From an uncultured Streptococcus sp. (GTDB taxonomy: Bacteria; Bacillota; Bacilli; Lactobacillales; Streptococcaceae): DNA of 23,952 bases. Location of the stretch: positions 1-23,952 of the forward strand of contig NZ_CALHWC010000124.1 of NCBI RefSeq assembly GCF_938036805.1. The letters are read 5' to 3'. Made by a program: the position numbers and the translations under genes. The notes under the pieces were generated by a model, which did no database searches, was not told the DNA's origin, and worked only from the letters and a program-made list of their open reading frames with translations. This document shows positions 14,692 to 22,894 of this stretch, piece by piece (the first letter of the stretch is position 1; each line of letters opens with the position of its first letter).

Positions 14692-16091
14692 TAGTCTACA
14701 ACCTCAATCGTCTCAATAACAACATCCTCAAGCGGTTTATCCATTGAAGCTGTCTCAACTGCTGCGATCTTGTCCAGAACTTCATAAGAAGCTTCATCTA
14801 CTAGCTGCCCAAACACAGTATGTCGACGGTCCAAATGCGGTGTCCCTCCTTGGCTAGCATAAACTTCAGCGATTGGCTTTGGCCATCCTCCCCGAGTCAA
14901 TTCCTTGGTTGAATAAGGAAGACTGCTGTTTTGGACAACAAAGAACTGACTGCCATTGGTATTTGGACCAGCATTCGCCATTGACAGAGCGCCTCGGATA
15001 TTATAAAGCTCCGGTGAAAACTCGTCTTCAAAGCGTTCACCGTAGATGGACTCCCCACCCATGCCAGTACCCGTCGGATCGCCCCCCTGAATCATAAAAT
15101 CTTTGATAACTCGGTGGAAAATCACTCCGTCATAGTAGCCATCCTTAGATAAGGCAATAAAGTTGGCAACTGTTTTGGGCGCTTGCTCTGGGAAGAGTTG
15201 AATCTTCAACTCACCATGATTTGTCTTGATCTTTGCCACTGGTCCTTCAAGCTCGTCAAGATGAAGCTGTGGGAAGGTCAATTCTTTCTCCACCATGCCC
15301 AATTGTTCCAAAGCATCAAAAATGCCGTCTTCTTCGACCCTTTTTGTGACAAAATCAGCTTTTTTCTGTAGCTCTTCATCGGAAACTCCCATAGCAATGC
15401 TGAGCCCTGCATAGTCAAACAACTCTAAATCATTGAGTCCGTCGCCAAAAACTAAAACATTTTCTGGTTTGAAACCGAGGTGCTCCACGACCTTGGCAAC
15501 GCCAGCTGCCTTTGAACCTTCTTTCGGTACGACATCCGATGAATGCTCATGCCAACGTACCATACGGAGAGACTTGGCCAAATCTTCTGGCAACTGCAAA
15601 CTGTCGCCTACATCCTCAAAAGTCCACATTTGGTAGATTTCATGATCTTGGTAAAAATCAGGATTGACAGCCAGATCTGGATAAATGATATCAATTGCTG
15701 ACGAAATCATAGGATTGCGAACAGACAAAGCCGCTTCGTGACTACTTACCAAACCGTAATCAATGCCTACTTCCTTGGTCCAAGCAATGTAGGATTCTAC
15801 GCATTCTTGTGGAATAACTGTTTTCGCAATGACTTTGCCCTTTCGATCTTCAACATAAGCCCCATTCAAGGTAACAAAGAAATCAGGATCCAAGGCACGA
15901 ATTTCTGGAACAACTCCAAAAATGCCACGACCAGAAGCAATTCCTGTCAGAATTCCCTTTTCTCTCAGCTGCTTAAATACATCTTTGATCGACTCTGGGA
16001 TGAAGCCCGTTTCCTTGACCCGCAAGGTATCGTCGATATCAAAGAAAACAATCTTAATTTTTTTCGCCTTATATTTTAATTTTGCCTTCAT
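14691..16091 (-). CDS. HAD phosphatase fused to cyclophilin peptidyl-prolyl isomerase
   Basis: This is a two-domain cytoplasmic protein of 466 residues. Residues about 12-265 are a Cof-type HAD hydrolase: nucleophile motif FFDIDDTLR with D18 and D20, motif II GIASGRG, and motif IV VFGDGLNDLELF. Residues about 275-466 are a cyclophilin with FHRVIKDFMIQGGDP, LSMANAGPNTNGSQFF and HTVFGQLV, so both active sites look intact. I recall the same fusion in pneumococcus. The substrate of the HAD part is unknown; the cyclophilin part should isomerise prolyl bonds. The start is ATG 16091 with AGAGGA four bases upstream; the frame extends to 16151 but would run into liaR. Confidence 0.92.
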   Translation of the reverse strand: MKAKLKYKAKKIKIVFFDIDDTLRVKETGFIPESIKDVFKQLREKGILTGIASGRGIFGVVPEIRALDPDFFVTLNGAYVEDRKGKVIAKTVIPQECVESYIAWTKEVGIDYGLVSSHEAALSVRNPMISSAIDIIYPDLAVNPDFYQDHEIYQMWTFEDVGDSLQLPEDLAKSLRMVRWHEHSSDVVPKEGSKAAGVAKVVEHLGFKPENVLVFGDGLNDLELFDYAGLSIAMGVSDEELQKKADFVTKRVEEDGIFDALEQLGMVEKELTFPQLHLDELEGPVAKIKTNHGELKIQLFPEQAPKTVANFIALSKDGYYDGVIFHRVIKDFMIQGGDPTGTGMGGESIYGERFEDEFSPELYNIRGALSMANAGPNTNGSQFFVVQNSSLPYSTKELTRGGWPKPIAEVYASQGGTPHLDRRHTVFGQLVDEASYEVLDKIAAVETASMDKPLEDVVIETIEVVD

Positions 16092-16119
16092 ATTTTCCTC
16101 TTTCAATTTAATCTTTTCT

Positions 16120-16128
16120 ATTATATCA
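16120..16128 (-). promoter_or_regulatory. extended -10 promoter of the HAD-cyclophilin gene
   Basis: The minus strand reads TGATATAAT, an extended -10 (TGn plus TATAAT), between the liaR stop and the HAD-cyclophilin start. No good -35 is seen. Without it the gene would depend on read-through from liaFSR, because no terminator separates them. Confidence 0.5.
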
Positions 16129-16761
16129 TTAAAAATCGTCTTGCGGAACAAGGTGATGCTGAAAAGCGTAGACGACTGCTTGAGTTCGATCGCTCACTTC
16201 CAGCTTAGACAAAATATTGGACACATGCGTCTTGACCGTTTTCAAGGAAATAAAGAGCTCATCAGCAATCCGCTGGTTTTCATAGCCCTTGGCTAGAAGC
16301 CCCAAAATATCCCGCTCTCGCGCAGTTAAATCCTCATAAAGCTCTATGTGATTTCGATGGTATTCGACCTTCTTGCTGACTTCTGTTTCAATGGCAAATT
16401 CACCTTTTGCAACCTTTCTAACGGCGTGGAGAATTTCATCCGCACTAGAAGTCTTCAACATATAACCACGGGCACCCGCATCCAAGACAGGATAGATTTT
16501 TTCATTGTCCAGATAGGAAGTCAAAATTAAAATCTTTGCCTCTGGCCATTCTTTCAAGATAGCCAAGGTGGCATCAATGCCGCTCATCTCCGGCATGACA
16601 ATGTCCATCATAATCACATCTGGACGGCTTCCCAGAGCCTTTTCGACACCTTCTCTACCATTGGTAGCCTCTGTCACCTCTTCGATATCGTCCTGTAATT
16701 CAAAAAAGCTTTTCAAACCCAATCTGACCATTTGATGATCATCCACTAGTAATATTCTCAT
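16129..16761 (-). CDS. liaR: cell-envelope stress response regulator LiaR
   Basis: This NarL/FixJ-type response regulator has 210 residues and is the output of the LiaFSR system that answers damage to lipid II cycling and the membrane. The receiver domain is at about 1-120, with acidic pocket D7/D8, phosphorylation site D53 (MMDIVMPEM) and the switch/lysine segments ILTSYLD and MLKTS. A LuxR-type helix-turn-helix is at about 145-190 (LTARERDILGLLAKGYENQR and TVKTHVSNIL). Its start lies within the 3' end of liaS (23-base overlap), so the two are coupled. The kinase is the next gene upstream. Confidence 0.95.
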   Translation of the reverse strand: MRILLVDDHQMVRLGLKSFFELQDDIEEVTEATNGREGVEKALGSRPDVIMMDIVMPEMSGIDATLAILKEWPEAKILILTSYLDNEKIYPVLDAGARGYMLKTSSADEILHAVRKVAKGEFAIETEVSKKVEYHRNHIELYEDLTARERDILGLLAKGYENQRIADELFISLKTVKTHVSNILSKLEVSDRTQAVVYAFQHHLVPQDDF

Positions 16762-17758
16762 CCTTTTCCCCTTCTAACAATGGAACTCTGATTTCGATAG
16801 AAACTCCTTTTTTGGGAGCTGTTAGAATCTTCAAGGTTCCAGCCATATCATGCACTCGATCTTCAATATTTTTCAAACCATAACTCATATCAGCCAAACT
16901 AGCTGGATCAAAACCGATTCCGTCATCAGAAACCTTGAGCTTAAGCCTATTTGGCGTCTGATAGAGATAGATGTCCAGACGACTGGCCTGAGCATGACGC
17001 AAGGTATTATTGATTATTTCTTGGATAATCCTAAAAATGTGCTCCTCTATCTGCTTGGGCAGGCTGACCACCTCATGCTTAAACTGGACAGTCAAGTCTG
17101 ACTTATCTGTCAACTCTTTGATTAAGACATTCATGCCCTCTACCAAGGTCCGATTTTCCAACTCTGCCGGTCGTAAATGTAAGAGCAAAATCCGCAAGTC
17201 TTTTTGTGCTGTATCCAGAATATCCGCGATGCCCTTTAACTGCTGCTGGAGATTGTCTTTATCCAGACGCTCCACATTCCCAGCGACACCTGAAAGAATC
17301 ATATTCGCAGCAAATAGCTCCTGACTGACCGTATCATGCAAATCGCGAGCAATCCGCCTGCGCTCTTTTTCGATAATCTTCTCTTCCTCCTGCAAGGCCT
17401 GATTCTCTGATTTCTGCAAGTTTTCGGTTAGACTATCCAACTTTTCTTTTAAGCGGACGAAAGAATCGTCCAATTCTGCCTGGCCGGTTTCTTGTATGTC
17501 ACCGCCTTCTAAAATAGCTTTTAAATTCTTCTGAACTTGAGAAAGAGACAGGTGCTGAAGGAAGCGCGCAGCAGCGGCCAAAAGGATAGTCAGCGCTAAG
17601 CCCAGAACCAGAACAAAGAAAGCAAAGGACTGGAGCAAGTCCAGATTATTCAGCAGCTTTTGCCATTCTAAATTAAAAAGATTAAAAATGTAGTGAAAGA
17701 TAACCCCTAAAACGAAGAAGGTATAGAGGAAAATGACCAAATAACTTGTTTTTTTCAC
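16739..17758 (-). CDS. liaS: cell-envelope stress sensor kinase LiaS
   Basis: LiaS is an intramembrane-sensing histidine kinase of 339 residues. Two membrane helices (about 5-27 and 43-66) flank a short external loop of roughly 15 residues, too small for a classic sensory domain, as in this family. A HAMP-like and coiled region precedes the HisKA_3 domain with phospho-accepting H141 (RRRIARDLHDTVSQEL). The HATPase domain has N-box NNTLRH and the DDGIGFD G-box. The start is GTG overlapping the liaF stop as GTGA. The ribosome binding site GGAGG is ten bases upstream, inside liaF. It phosphorylates LiaR. Confidence 0.94.
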   Translation of the reverse strand: MKKTSYLVIFLYTFFVLGVIFHYIFNLFNLEWQKLLNNLDLLQSFAFFVLVLGLALTILLAAAARFLQHLSLSQVQKNLKAILEGGDIQETGQAELDDSFVRLKEKLDSLTENLQKSENQALQEEEKIIEKERRRIARDLHDTVSQELFAANMILSGVAGNVERLDKDNLQQQLKGIADILDTAQKDLRILLLHLRPAELENRTLVEGMNVLIKELTDKSDLTVQFKHEVVSLPKQIEEHIFRIIQEIINNTLRHAQASRLDIYLYQTPNRLKLKVSDDGIGFDPASLADMSYGLKNIEDRVHDMAGTLKILTAPKKGVSIEIRVPLLEGEKDENITSG

Positions 17759-18450
17759 TTTCTAACAACCTCCACATTTCCTAAAAAGCTGACCAAAACA
17801 ATTTTTACAGTTTTGCTGGCTCTCTTATAGTCAGGCGTTGTCAACGAAATCGTTTCATTGCGCAGCTTGCGTGTCGGATGATTTAAAAAATTCAAATCTC
17901 CATACAAAGTGTTAATCTGAAGCTGGATTTCTACATCTAAAGGGATGACAATCTTGGTATCTCCAAAGCCCTTACGAATCACAATCACATTATCATGATT
18001 GACCACAATGACATCCTCTAAGTGAATGGTGTCCTTACCCATCATTCTCAAGAGATTAATATCATGAAACTGGCAGTCATCCTTTGAAAAATGCTGCAAA
18101 TCCCCCAACCAACGATTTTTTTCAGCTCGAACTTCGGTCGCATCTTCAAAGAAAAGATGGGTCTCTTGATTTTCTTTGTAAAGATAAGGATAGGCCACAA
18201 TCATGCCGTAAATCAAGGCAAAAAGGACAGCGGCAATAACATAAGGATTGAGCATGACAATGAAAAAGAAGACAATCATGGTCGCAACCAATAGCGAATT
18301 GCCTCTCTGCTTGCCGAAATAATAATATAAAAACAAGAGAAAGAGCAGCATGATGAGAACAACACGCGAAAAATCGGCGGCCAGCATGGTAACCAAGGCC
18401 ATTGATAATAGAATCGCTTCAACAAAGATGAATAATTGAACTTTCCACAT
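17755..18450 (-). CDS. liaF: LiaF, membrane inhibitor of LiaS
   Basis: LiaF holds LiaS in check until the envelope is stressed. The 231-residue protein has four predicted membrane helices in the first 95 residues or so (for example LFIFVEAILLSMALVTML and VVLIMLLFLLFLYYYFG). A C-terminal cytoplasmic beta-rich domain follows (about 120-231) of the cell-wall-active antibiotics response type, with repeated short strands such as DTIHLEDVIVVNHDNVIVI. The start is ATG with GGAAGGGA about eight bases upstream. It is the first gene of liaF-liaS-liaR, linked by overlaps, and has an extended -10 promoter at 18475. Confidence 0.93.
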   Translation of the reverse strand: MWKVQLFIFVEAILLSMALVTMLAADFSRVVLIMLLFLLFLYYYFGKQRGNSLLVATMIVFFFIVMLNPYVIAAVLFALIYGMIVAYPYLYKENQETHLFFEDATEVRAEKNRWLGDLQHFSKDDCQFHDINLLRMMGKDTIHLEDVIVVNHDNVIVIRKGFGDTKIVIPLDVEIQLQINTLYGDLNFLNHPTRKLRNETISLTTPDYKRASKTVKIVLVSFLGNVEVVRK

Positions 18451-18474
18451 AGCTATTCCCTTCCTTACATGTCT

Positions 18475-18483
18475 ATTGTAACA
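18475..18483 (-). promoter_or_regulatory. liaFSR promoter, extended -10
   Basis: The minus strand reads TGTTACAAT (TGn plus TACAAT). No consensus -35 is present; its place is a T run and the small dyad CCTC-N5-GAGG (18500-18512). A weak -35 is typical of an activator-dependent promoter, and LiaR autoactivation would fit. I cannot confirm a LiaR box. Confidence 0.5.
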
Positions 18484-18499
18484 AAATTAAGCAAAAAAA

Positions 18500-18512
18500 C
18501 CTCCGTCTGAGG
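18500..18512. repeat. small dyad upstream of liaF promoter
   Basis: CCTC and GAGG flank five bases, with a run of seven T on the minus strand just after. It could be a weak terminator stem for upstream transcripts, or an operator at the -35 position of the liaFSR promoter. Four base pairs are too few to be sure of either. Confidence 0.3.
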
Positions 18513-18596
18513 CATGAAATAGCAAGATTATCCTATCTTAACCAGCAGAACTTCTTGGCTCTAGACTTCTTTGCACTTTTCCTCTAAAAAGCAAAG

Positions 18597-18642
18597 AATC
18601 GCTTCAAATGCTGTTTAAGCAAAACAAACATTTAAAGCGATT
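18597..18642. terminator. long hairpin after the phosphoesterase gene
   Basis: AATCGCTTCAAATG (18597-18610) and CATTTAAAGCGATT (18629-18642) pair over 14 positions with one mismatch (A opposite C) as plus-strand RNA, which is a G-U wobble on the minus strand. An inner TGTTT/AAACA stem (18612-18626) extends it. Minus-strand tail CTTTGCTTTTT makes it the likely terminator of the gene at 18673. The plus-strand tail TTTTTT is better, though no plus-strand gene is known to enter here. Confidence 0.75.
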
Positions 18643-18672
18643 TTTTAGTTTATTTCGATTGTTCAGATAAGC

Positions 18673-19488
18673 TTAGAAATGAACTTGAGCTTCCAAGCCA
18701 AAATGGTCACTAACGACTGGACCACGTTGCCCATCAAAAACAACAGCAGATTTTTCAATATTGAAATCTTTGCTTGTAAAGATATAATCAATTTTTAGAG
18801 CATCTTTGTTTCCTGCCCATCCAGCAATATCGCCTTCAACCGTCGCTGTACCAATTGCTTGGTCAGCCACCTTATGGCTGTCCTGGAGAGCAAGTGGGCT
18901 TTGAAGAATGTGCTGGTAACCCTCGTGATCAACAGGATTGTTAAAATCTCCCATGAGGACAAGAGGAGTCTCAACTTGCAAGAGCTCAGATTCAAACTTA
19001 GCCCACTCTCCTTGGAAACCTTTATCCCACCAAGATAGGTGACAAGAAGCAACTGTGATGAGCTGACCATCGAGCTCCGTTTCTGCCAGCAAGACTTTAC
19101 GCGTATGATAGTCACTTGGATCATTGACATCAGACACCAAGAGCTCTCTTGCCTTCAGGGGCTTTCTGGACAGAATTGCAACCCCTTCATTATAAATATC
19201 AAATCCAATATGGTTATAAGCCCAAGACCAGTAATAGTCCAGATCTGCCTCAGCTAGCTTTTCAACCAGACGTAGGGCATAGTGGTCCTGGTGAATCGGA
19301 ATGGCGCCATCTACCGCATAATAAAATGGAGCCTGAACAACCTGTTCAGACTCCACTAATTGATTGACTTCCTGCAGGCAAATGACGTCATATTTTTCTT
19401 GAAGAATCCGCTCAGCTAGCTGATTTAGCTTGCTTTCTTGCTCTTCTTCCATCCAACTATGAGTATTTAAAGTCAGGAATTTTGCCAT
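18673..19488 (-). CDS. endonuclease/exonuclease/phosphatase (DNase I-like) family protein
   Basis: This metal-dependent phosphoesterase has 271 residues and no signal peptide. Family motifs are in order: LTLNTHSW near the N terminus (metal Asn), ICLQEVN (catalytic Glu), CHLSWWDKG (His), MGDFNNP (Asp/Asn) and the final VSDHFGLE (Asp-His pair). The fold covers nucleases, sphingomyelinases and inositol phosphatases, so the substrate cannot be set from sequence. It lies 17 bases after ptsG, without a promoter or terminator between, so it should share the CcpA-controlled ptsG transcript. That suggests a sugar- or nucleotide-phosphate substrate, but this is a guess. The ATG start has only a weak AAGAGA upstream. 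Confidence 0.88.
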   Translation of the reverse strand: MAKFLTLNTHSWMEEEQESKLNQLAERILQEKYDVICLQEVNQLVESEQVVQAPFYYAVDGAIPIHQDHYALRLVEKLAEADLDYYWSWAYNHIGFDIYNEGVAILSRKPLKARELLVSDVNDPSDYHTRKVLLAETELDGQLITVASCHLSWWDKGFQGEWAKFESELLQVETPLVLMGDFNNPVDHEGYQHILQSPLALQDSHKVADQAIGTATVEGDIAGWAGNKDALKIDYIFTSKDFNIEKSAVVFDGQRGPVVSDHFGLEAQVHF

Positions 19489-19505
19489 GATTTCTCTTTT
19501 CTATC

Positions 19506-21695
19506 TTACAATTCTACTTTAGCCACAACTGTCTTAGGAGCGACTTTACCGAATTTCTCAACTGCTACTGATTTGATTGCTGGAGCATTTGTGAAGACAA
19601 CGATAGTGGTTGTTTCACGACCCGCTTCTTTAATAGCCGCCAAATCTGCTGTTACCAAAAGATCACCTGCAGCAACGGTTTGTCCTTCTGCTACATGTAC
19701 TTCAAATGGTTTGCCTTCAAGGCTAACAGTATCCAAACCGATATGAACAAGCACTTCAAGACCAGCTTCAGTCAAGAGACCAAGAGCATGTTTTGTAGGG
19801 AAGACGCTTGTCACTTTACCAGCTACTGGAGAATAGATTTTGCCATTTGCTGGTTCAACCGCAAATCCGTCACCCATCATTTTTTGTGAGAAGACTGGAT
19901 CTTTAACATCTTCCAACTTAACAACTTCACCATCAGCAACTGTTTCGATTGCTTCTGTCACGCCTTTGTAGCTAACTGCTGCAGCTGCAGACTCAGCTTT
20001 TTGACTTGGCAAAGTTTCAGGGATCACTTCTCCTGAATCCAACAAGTCTTGGATATCAGATTTAAGAACGTCAGCTTTTGGTCCGTAGATTGCCTGAACG
20101 CCTTGACCTTTCATAACCAAGCCCATAGCGCCTTCAGCTTTCCATTCTTCTTCAGAACCAACTTTTGTTGCGTCCTTAACAGTCACACGAAGACGAGTCA
20201 TACATGCATCAACATCAACGATATTAGCACGGCCACCTAGCAAGTTAATGACATTCACTGCTTGAGAAGAAGCAGCTACTTTTGCACCACCTTGTTCTGA
20301 TGAAGCAGCTTCTGAACCTTCAGCTGTTTCATAGTTACCGTTACGTCCTGGAGTTGCATAATTGAATTTTTGAATCATGAAGTTCGCAATGAAGTACATG
20401 ATTACTGCAAAGAGAACTGTTACCCAGATAAAGTTAATGATATCCATACCCAAACCAGCATTGATAGCCATTGGAGTACGAGTCAAGAATTCGATAGACC
20501 CGAATGAGTGCACACGAAGGTTAACAATGTCCGCCATAGCAAAGGCAGCACCTTGTACAAATGAGTAAATCAAGTAAAGTGGAGTTGCCACGAACATGAA
20601 CATGTATTCGATTGGTTCAGTAACCCCTGTCAAGAAGGTTGCCAAAGCAGTCGCAATCATCATACCTTTGTATTGATGTTTCTTGTCAGCATCAACATTG
20701 CGGTAAATAGCTGCAGCAACACCCATAAGGATACCAAATGAACCGATCATTTGTCCAACTTTGAAGCGGGCTGGATGGAATGTGTCAAGCAAATATTGGT
20801 ACTTAGTAGGATCAGCTGTCTTAGTACCAACCAAGTCATTTACCCAAGCCAACCAGAGTGGATCTTGACCAAATACTTGAGTACCTTTAGCAGCACCAGT
20901 CAATACTTCATAAGTACCACCAAGTTGTGTGTAGTTCATTGGGATCGTCAACATGTGGTGCAAACCGAATGGAAGCAAGAGACGTTCCAAAGTACCGTAC
21001 AAGAACGGTGCCAAGATTGGAGCAGTATCTTGTGAGTTAGCAATCCAAATACCAAAGTTGTTGATACCTGTTTGAACAACTGGCCATACAAATGACAAAA
21101 CAATTGCTACGATTACTGAACGCAAGATAACAACGAACGGTACAAAACGCTTACCATTGAAGAATGACAAAGCATCTGGCAATTTACGGAAGTTGTAGTA
21201 TTTGTTATAAGCTGTTGCTCCGACAAAACCAGCGATAATTCCGACGAAAACCCCCATATTCAAAGCAGGAGACTCAAGGACACTGATAAAGTAATCAGAA
21301 ACCTTGATGCTTCCTCCTAAGAGAGTACTAACCACTGCTTTAGAATCTTTCAGCATATCGCTTGATACACCGAACATAACCCCAGTGATACGGTTAATCA
21401 AAATGAAGGATAAACCTGCCGCAAAGGCACCGCCAGCACGTTCTTTCGCCCAGCTACCTCCAATAGCGAGAGCAAAGAGGATATGCAGGTTTCCGATAAT
21501 CCCCCAACCAATTTGTTCTAAAACGCCACCAGTAGTCACTAGAAAACCTAGTTCAGGGTTGATCATCGGAATTGACTTACCAATACTGATCATCAAACCT
21601 GCTGCGGGCATAACCGCAATAACCACCATCAAAGCTTTACCGAATTTTTGCCAAAATTCAAAGCTAAAAATGTTTTTGAATGAATCTTTCATCAT
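19506..21695 (-). CDS. ptsG: glucose-type PTS transporter, enzyme IICBA
   Basis: This membrane transporter takes up and phosphorylates glucose or a related sugar with phosphate from HPr. From ATG 21695 it has 729 residues. The IIC domain (about 1-440) has many membrane helices and the GVTEPIEYMFMF motif near 358. The IIB domain carries phospho-cysteine C498 in VDVDACMTRLR. The C-terminal IIA domain has H636 (KHALGL) and phospho-histidine H651 (LVHIGLDTV). The domain order C-B-A matches PtsG. AAGGAGG lies five bases before ATG 21695 and eight before ATG 21692; either may be used. A perfect cre site lies 37 bases upstream. Confidence 0.95.
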   Translation of the reverse strand: MMKDSFKNIFSFEFWQKFGKALMVVIAVMPAAGLMISIGKSIPMINPELGFLVTTGGVLEQIGWGIIGNLHILFALAIGGSWAKERAGGAFAAGLSFILINRITGVMFGVSSDMLKDSKAVVSTLLGGSIKVSDYFISVLESPALNMGVFVGIIAGFVGATAYNKYYNFRKLPDALSFFNGKRFVPFVVILRSVIVAIVLSFVWPVVQTGINNFGIWIANSQDTAPILAPFLYGTLERLLLPFGLHHMLTIPMNYTQLGGTYEVLTGAAKGTQVFGQDPLWLAWVNDLVGTKTADPTKYQYLLDTFHPARFKVGQMIGSFGILMGVAAAIYRNVDADKKHQYKGMMIATALATFLTGVTEPIEYMFMFVATPLYLIYSFVQGAAFAMADIVNLRVHSFGSIEFLTRTPMAINAGLGMDIINFIWVTVLFAVIMYFIANFMIQKFNYATPGRNGNYETAEGSEAASSEQGGAKVAASSQAVNVINLLGGRANIVDVDACMTRLRVTVKDATKVGSEEEWKAEGAMGLVMKGQGVQAIYGPKADVLKSDIQDLLDSGEVIPETLPSQKAESAAAAVSYKGVTEAIETVADGEVVKLEDVKDPVFSQKMMGDGFAVEPANGKIYSPVAGKVTSVFPTKHALGLLTEAGLEVLVHIGLDTVSLEGKPFEVHVAEGQTVAAGDLLVTADLAAIKEAGRETTTIVVFTNAPAIKSVAVEKFGKVAPKTVVAKVEL

Positions 21696-21731
21696 CCAGA
21701 CCTCCTTATATTTTACACAAACCACCCCTTG

Positions 21732-21747
21732 ATGAAATCGTTTGCAT
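21732..21747 (-). promoter_or_regulatory. perfect cre site of ptsG
   Basis: The minus strand reads ATGCAAACGATTTCAT, 16 of 16 to the cre consensus WTGNAANCGNWWNCAW. It is roughly +5 to +20 relative to the predicted ptsG start, a position where CcpA blocks transcription. Confidence 0.85.
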
Positions 21748-21758
21748 TGAATAATACT

Positions 21759-21786
21759 ATTATACCACTATTTTTAATTTTGTAAA
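21759..21786 (-). promoter_or_regulatory. ptsG promoter
   Basis: The minus strand has TTTACA (21781-21786), 16 bases and TATAAT (21759-21764). TGG precedes the -10, adding an extended -10. The expected start is about 21752. The leader carries the cre site and AAGGAGG. Confidence 0.8.
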
Positions 21787-21862
21787 GGCTTTTATAAAAA
21801 TTATTTTGGGACTTTTTCCTATATTTAGTGGAATAATATATAGAATAAGGTGAAATCATAGT

Positions 21863-21878
21863 ATGCAAGCGATTGCGT
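21863..21878. promoter_or_regulatory. second cre-like site upstream of ptsG
   Basis: The plus strand reads ATGCAAGCGATTGCGT, 15 of 16 to the cre consensus; the mismatch is G for A at position 15. It lies about 77 bases upstream of the ptsG -35. No promoter overlapping it is evident, so it may be an auxiliary or looping site. Confidence 0.45.
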
Positions 21879-21907
21879 ATATTTCCGTAAATTTGCTGAA
21901 ATAACAA

Positions 21908-21951
21908 TAAAAAAAAAGCCGAGAAACATTCAAGTTCATGTTTCTACAGCT
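21908..21951 (-). terminator. ami operon terminator after amiF
   Basis: On the minus strand AGCTG-T-AGAAACAT and ATGTTTCT-CGGCT form a 13-bp stem with one bulged T and an 8-base loop, followed by TTTTTTTTTATTG. It starts 7 bases after the amiF stop codon and separates ami from ptsG. Confidence 0.9.
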
Positions 21952-21957
21952 TCTTTT

Positions 21958-22884
21958 TTATTTATATTCTTTTTTATAGCGGTCAGCTTCTGCTTGATTA
22001 GCCCAGACATAGTGACCAGGACGGATCTCAACCATGCTAGGTTGATCCACTGAGTAGTCATGCTGCTCTGGATCGTAAACCTTTAAGACCTTTTTGCGCT
22101 CCAAAATTGGGTCTGGAATCGGCACTGCAGACAAAAGGGACTGCGTATAAGGGTGGATAGGGTTGTTAAACAACTCTTCTGTCTCTGCAACCTCGACGAT
22201 AACCCCTTTATAGATAACAGCGATTCGATCTGAAATAAAACGAACTACCGATAGGTCATGGGCGATAAAGAGATAGGTCAAGCCAAGTTCTTTTTGGAAT
22301 TTTTTCAAAAGATTCAAGACTTGCGCACGAACGGAAACGTCCAAGGCAGAGATTGGCTCATCCGCAATGACGAAATCTGGCTCCATGACTAAGGCACGAG
22401 CAATCCCAATCCGCTGACGTTGACCACCAGAAAACTCGTGAGGATAGCGTGTCAAATGCTCAGCTAAAAGACCAACTTCACGAATGATATTCTTAACTTT
22501 TTCTTGACGATCTTCTTCATTTTCAAAAAGATGGTAGTTATAAAGACCTTCTGAAATAATATAGTCAACCGTCGCACGCTCATTTAAGCTGGCAGCCGGG
22601 TCTTGGAAAATCATCTGAATCTTACGGATCAATTCAGCTTCATCAGCTTTCGATTGCTTCCCGTTGATTTTCTTGCCTTCGTATAAGATGTCCCCTGCAC
22701 TGGTATCATTCAAGCCGATGATAGCACGGCCGATGGTTGTTTTACCAGAACCAGATTCACCTACTAGGGAAAAAGTTTCTCCTTTATTGATAAAGAAATT
22801 TGCATTCTTTACAGCTACAAATTTCTTACTTCCTTCGCCGAAGGAAATTTCTAAATCTTTAATTTCAACTAATTTTTCAGTCAT
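21958..22884 (-). CDS. amiF: oligopeptide ABC transporter ATP-binding protein AmiF
   Basis: AmiF is one of two ATPases that power the Ami (Opp) permease, which imports oligopeptides for nutrition and signalling. At 308 residues it matches the pneumococcal length I recall. Walker A is VGESGSGKTT (about 41-50), the ABC signature is FSGGQRQRIG, Walker B is FVIADEP followed by ISALD, and the switch histidine is in FIAHDLSVV. The family C-terminal extension HPYTQSLLSAVPIPDP is present. Its ATG is 10 bases after the amiE stop, which lies inside AGGAGG. It ends the operon at a strong terminator. Confidence 0.96.
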   Translation of the reverse strand: MTEKLVEIKDLEISFGEGSKKFVAVKNANFFINKGETFSLVGESGSGKTTIGRAIIGLNDTSAGDILYEGKKINGKQSKADEAELIRKIQMIFQDPAASLNERATVDYIISEGLYNYHLFENEEDRQEKVKNIIREVGLLAEHLTRYPHEFSGGQRQRIGIARALVMEPDFVIADEPISALDVSVRAQVLNLLKKFQKELGLTYLFIAHDLSVVRFISDRIAVIYKGVIVEVAETEELFNNPIHPYTQSLLSAVPIPDPILERKKVLKVYDPEQHDYSVDQPSMVEIRPGHYVWANQAEADRYKKEYK

Positions 22885-22894
22885 TTCCTTCCTC

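Noticed and set aside
18451..18672. A CiaR-type small RNA before liaF
   Set aside because: The required TTTAAG-N5-TTTAAG repeat is absent; the two similar hexamers are 11 bases apart.
21713..21907. 64-codon minus-strand frame upstream of ptsG
   Set aside because: It covers the ptsG promoter and both cre-like sites and overlaps the ptsG leader; no ribosome binding site.
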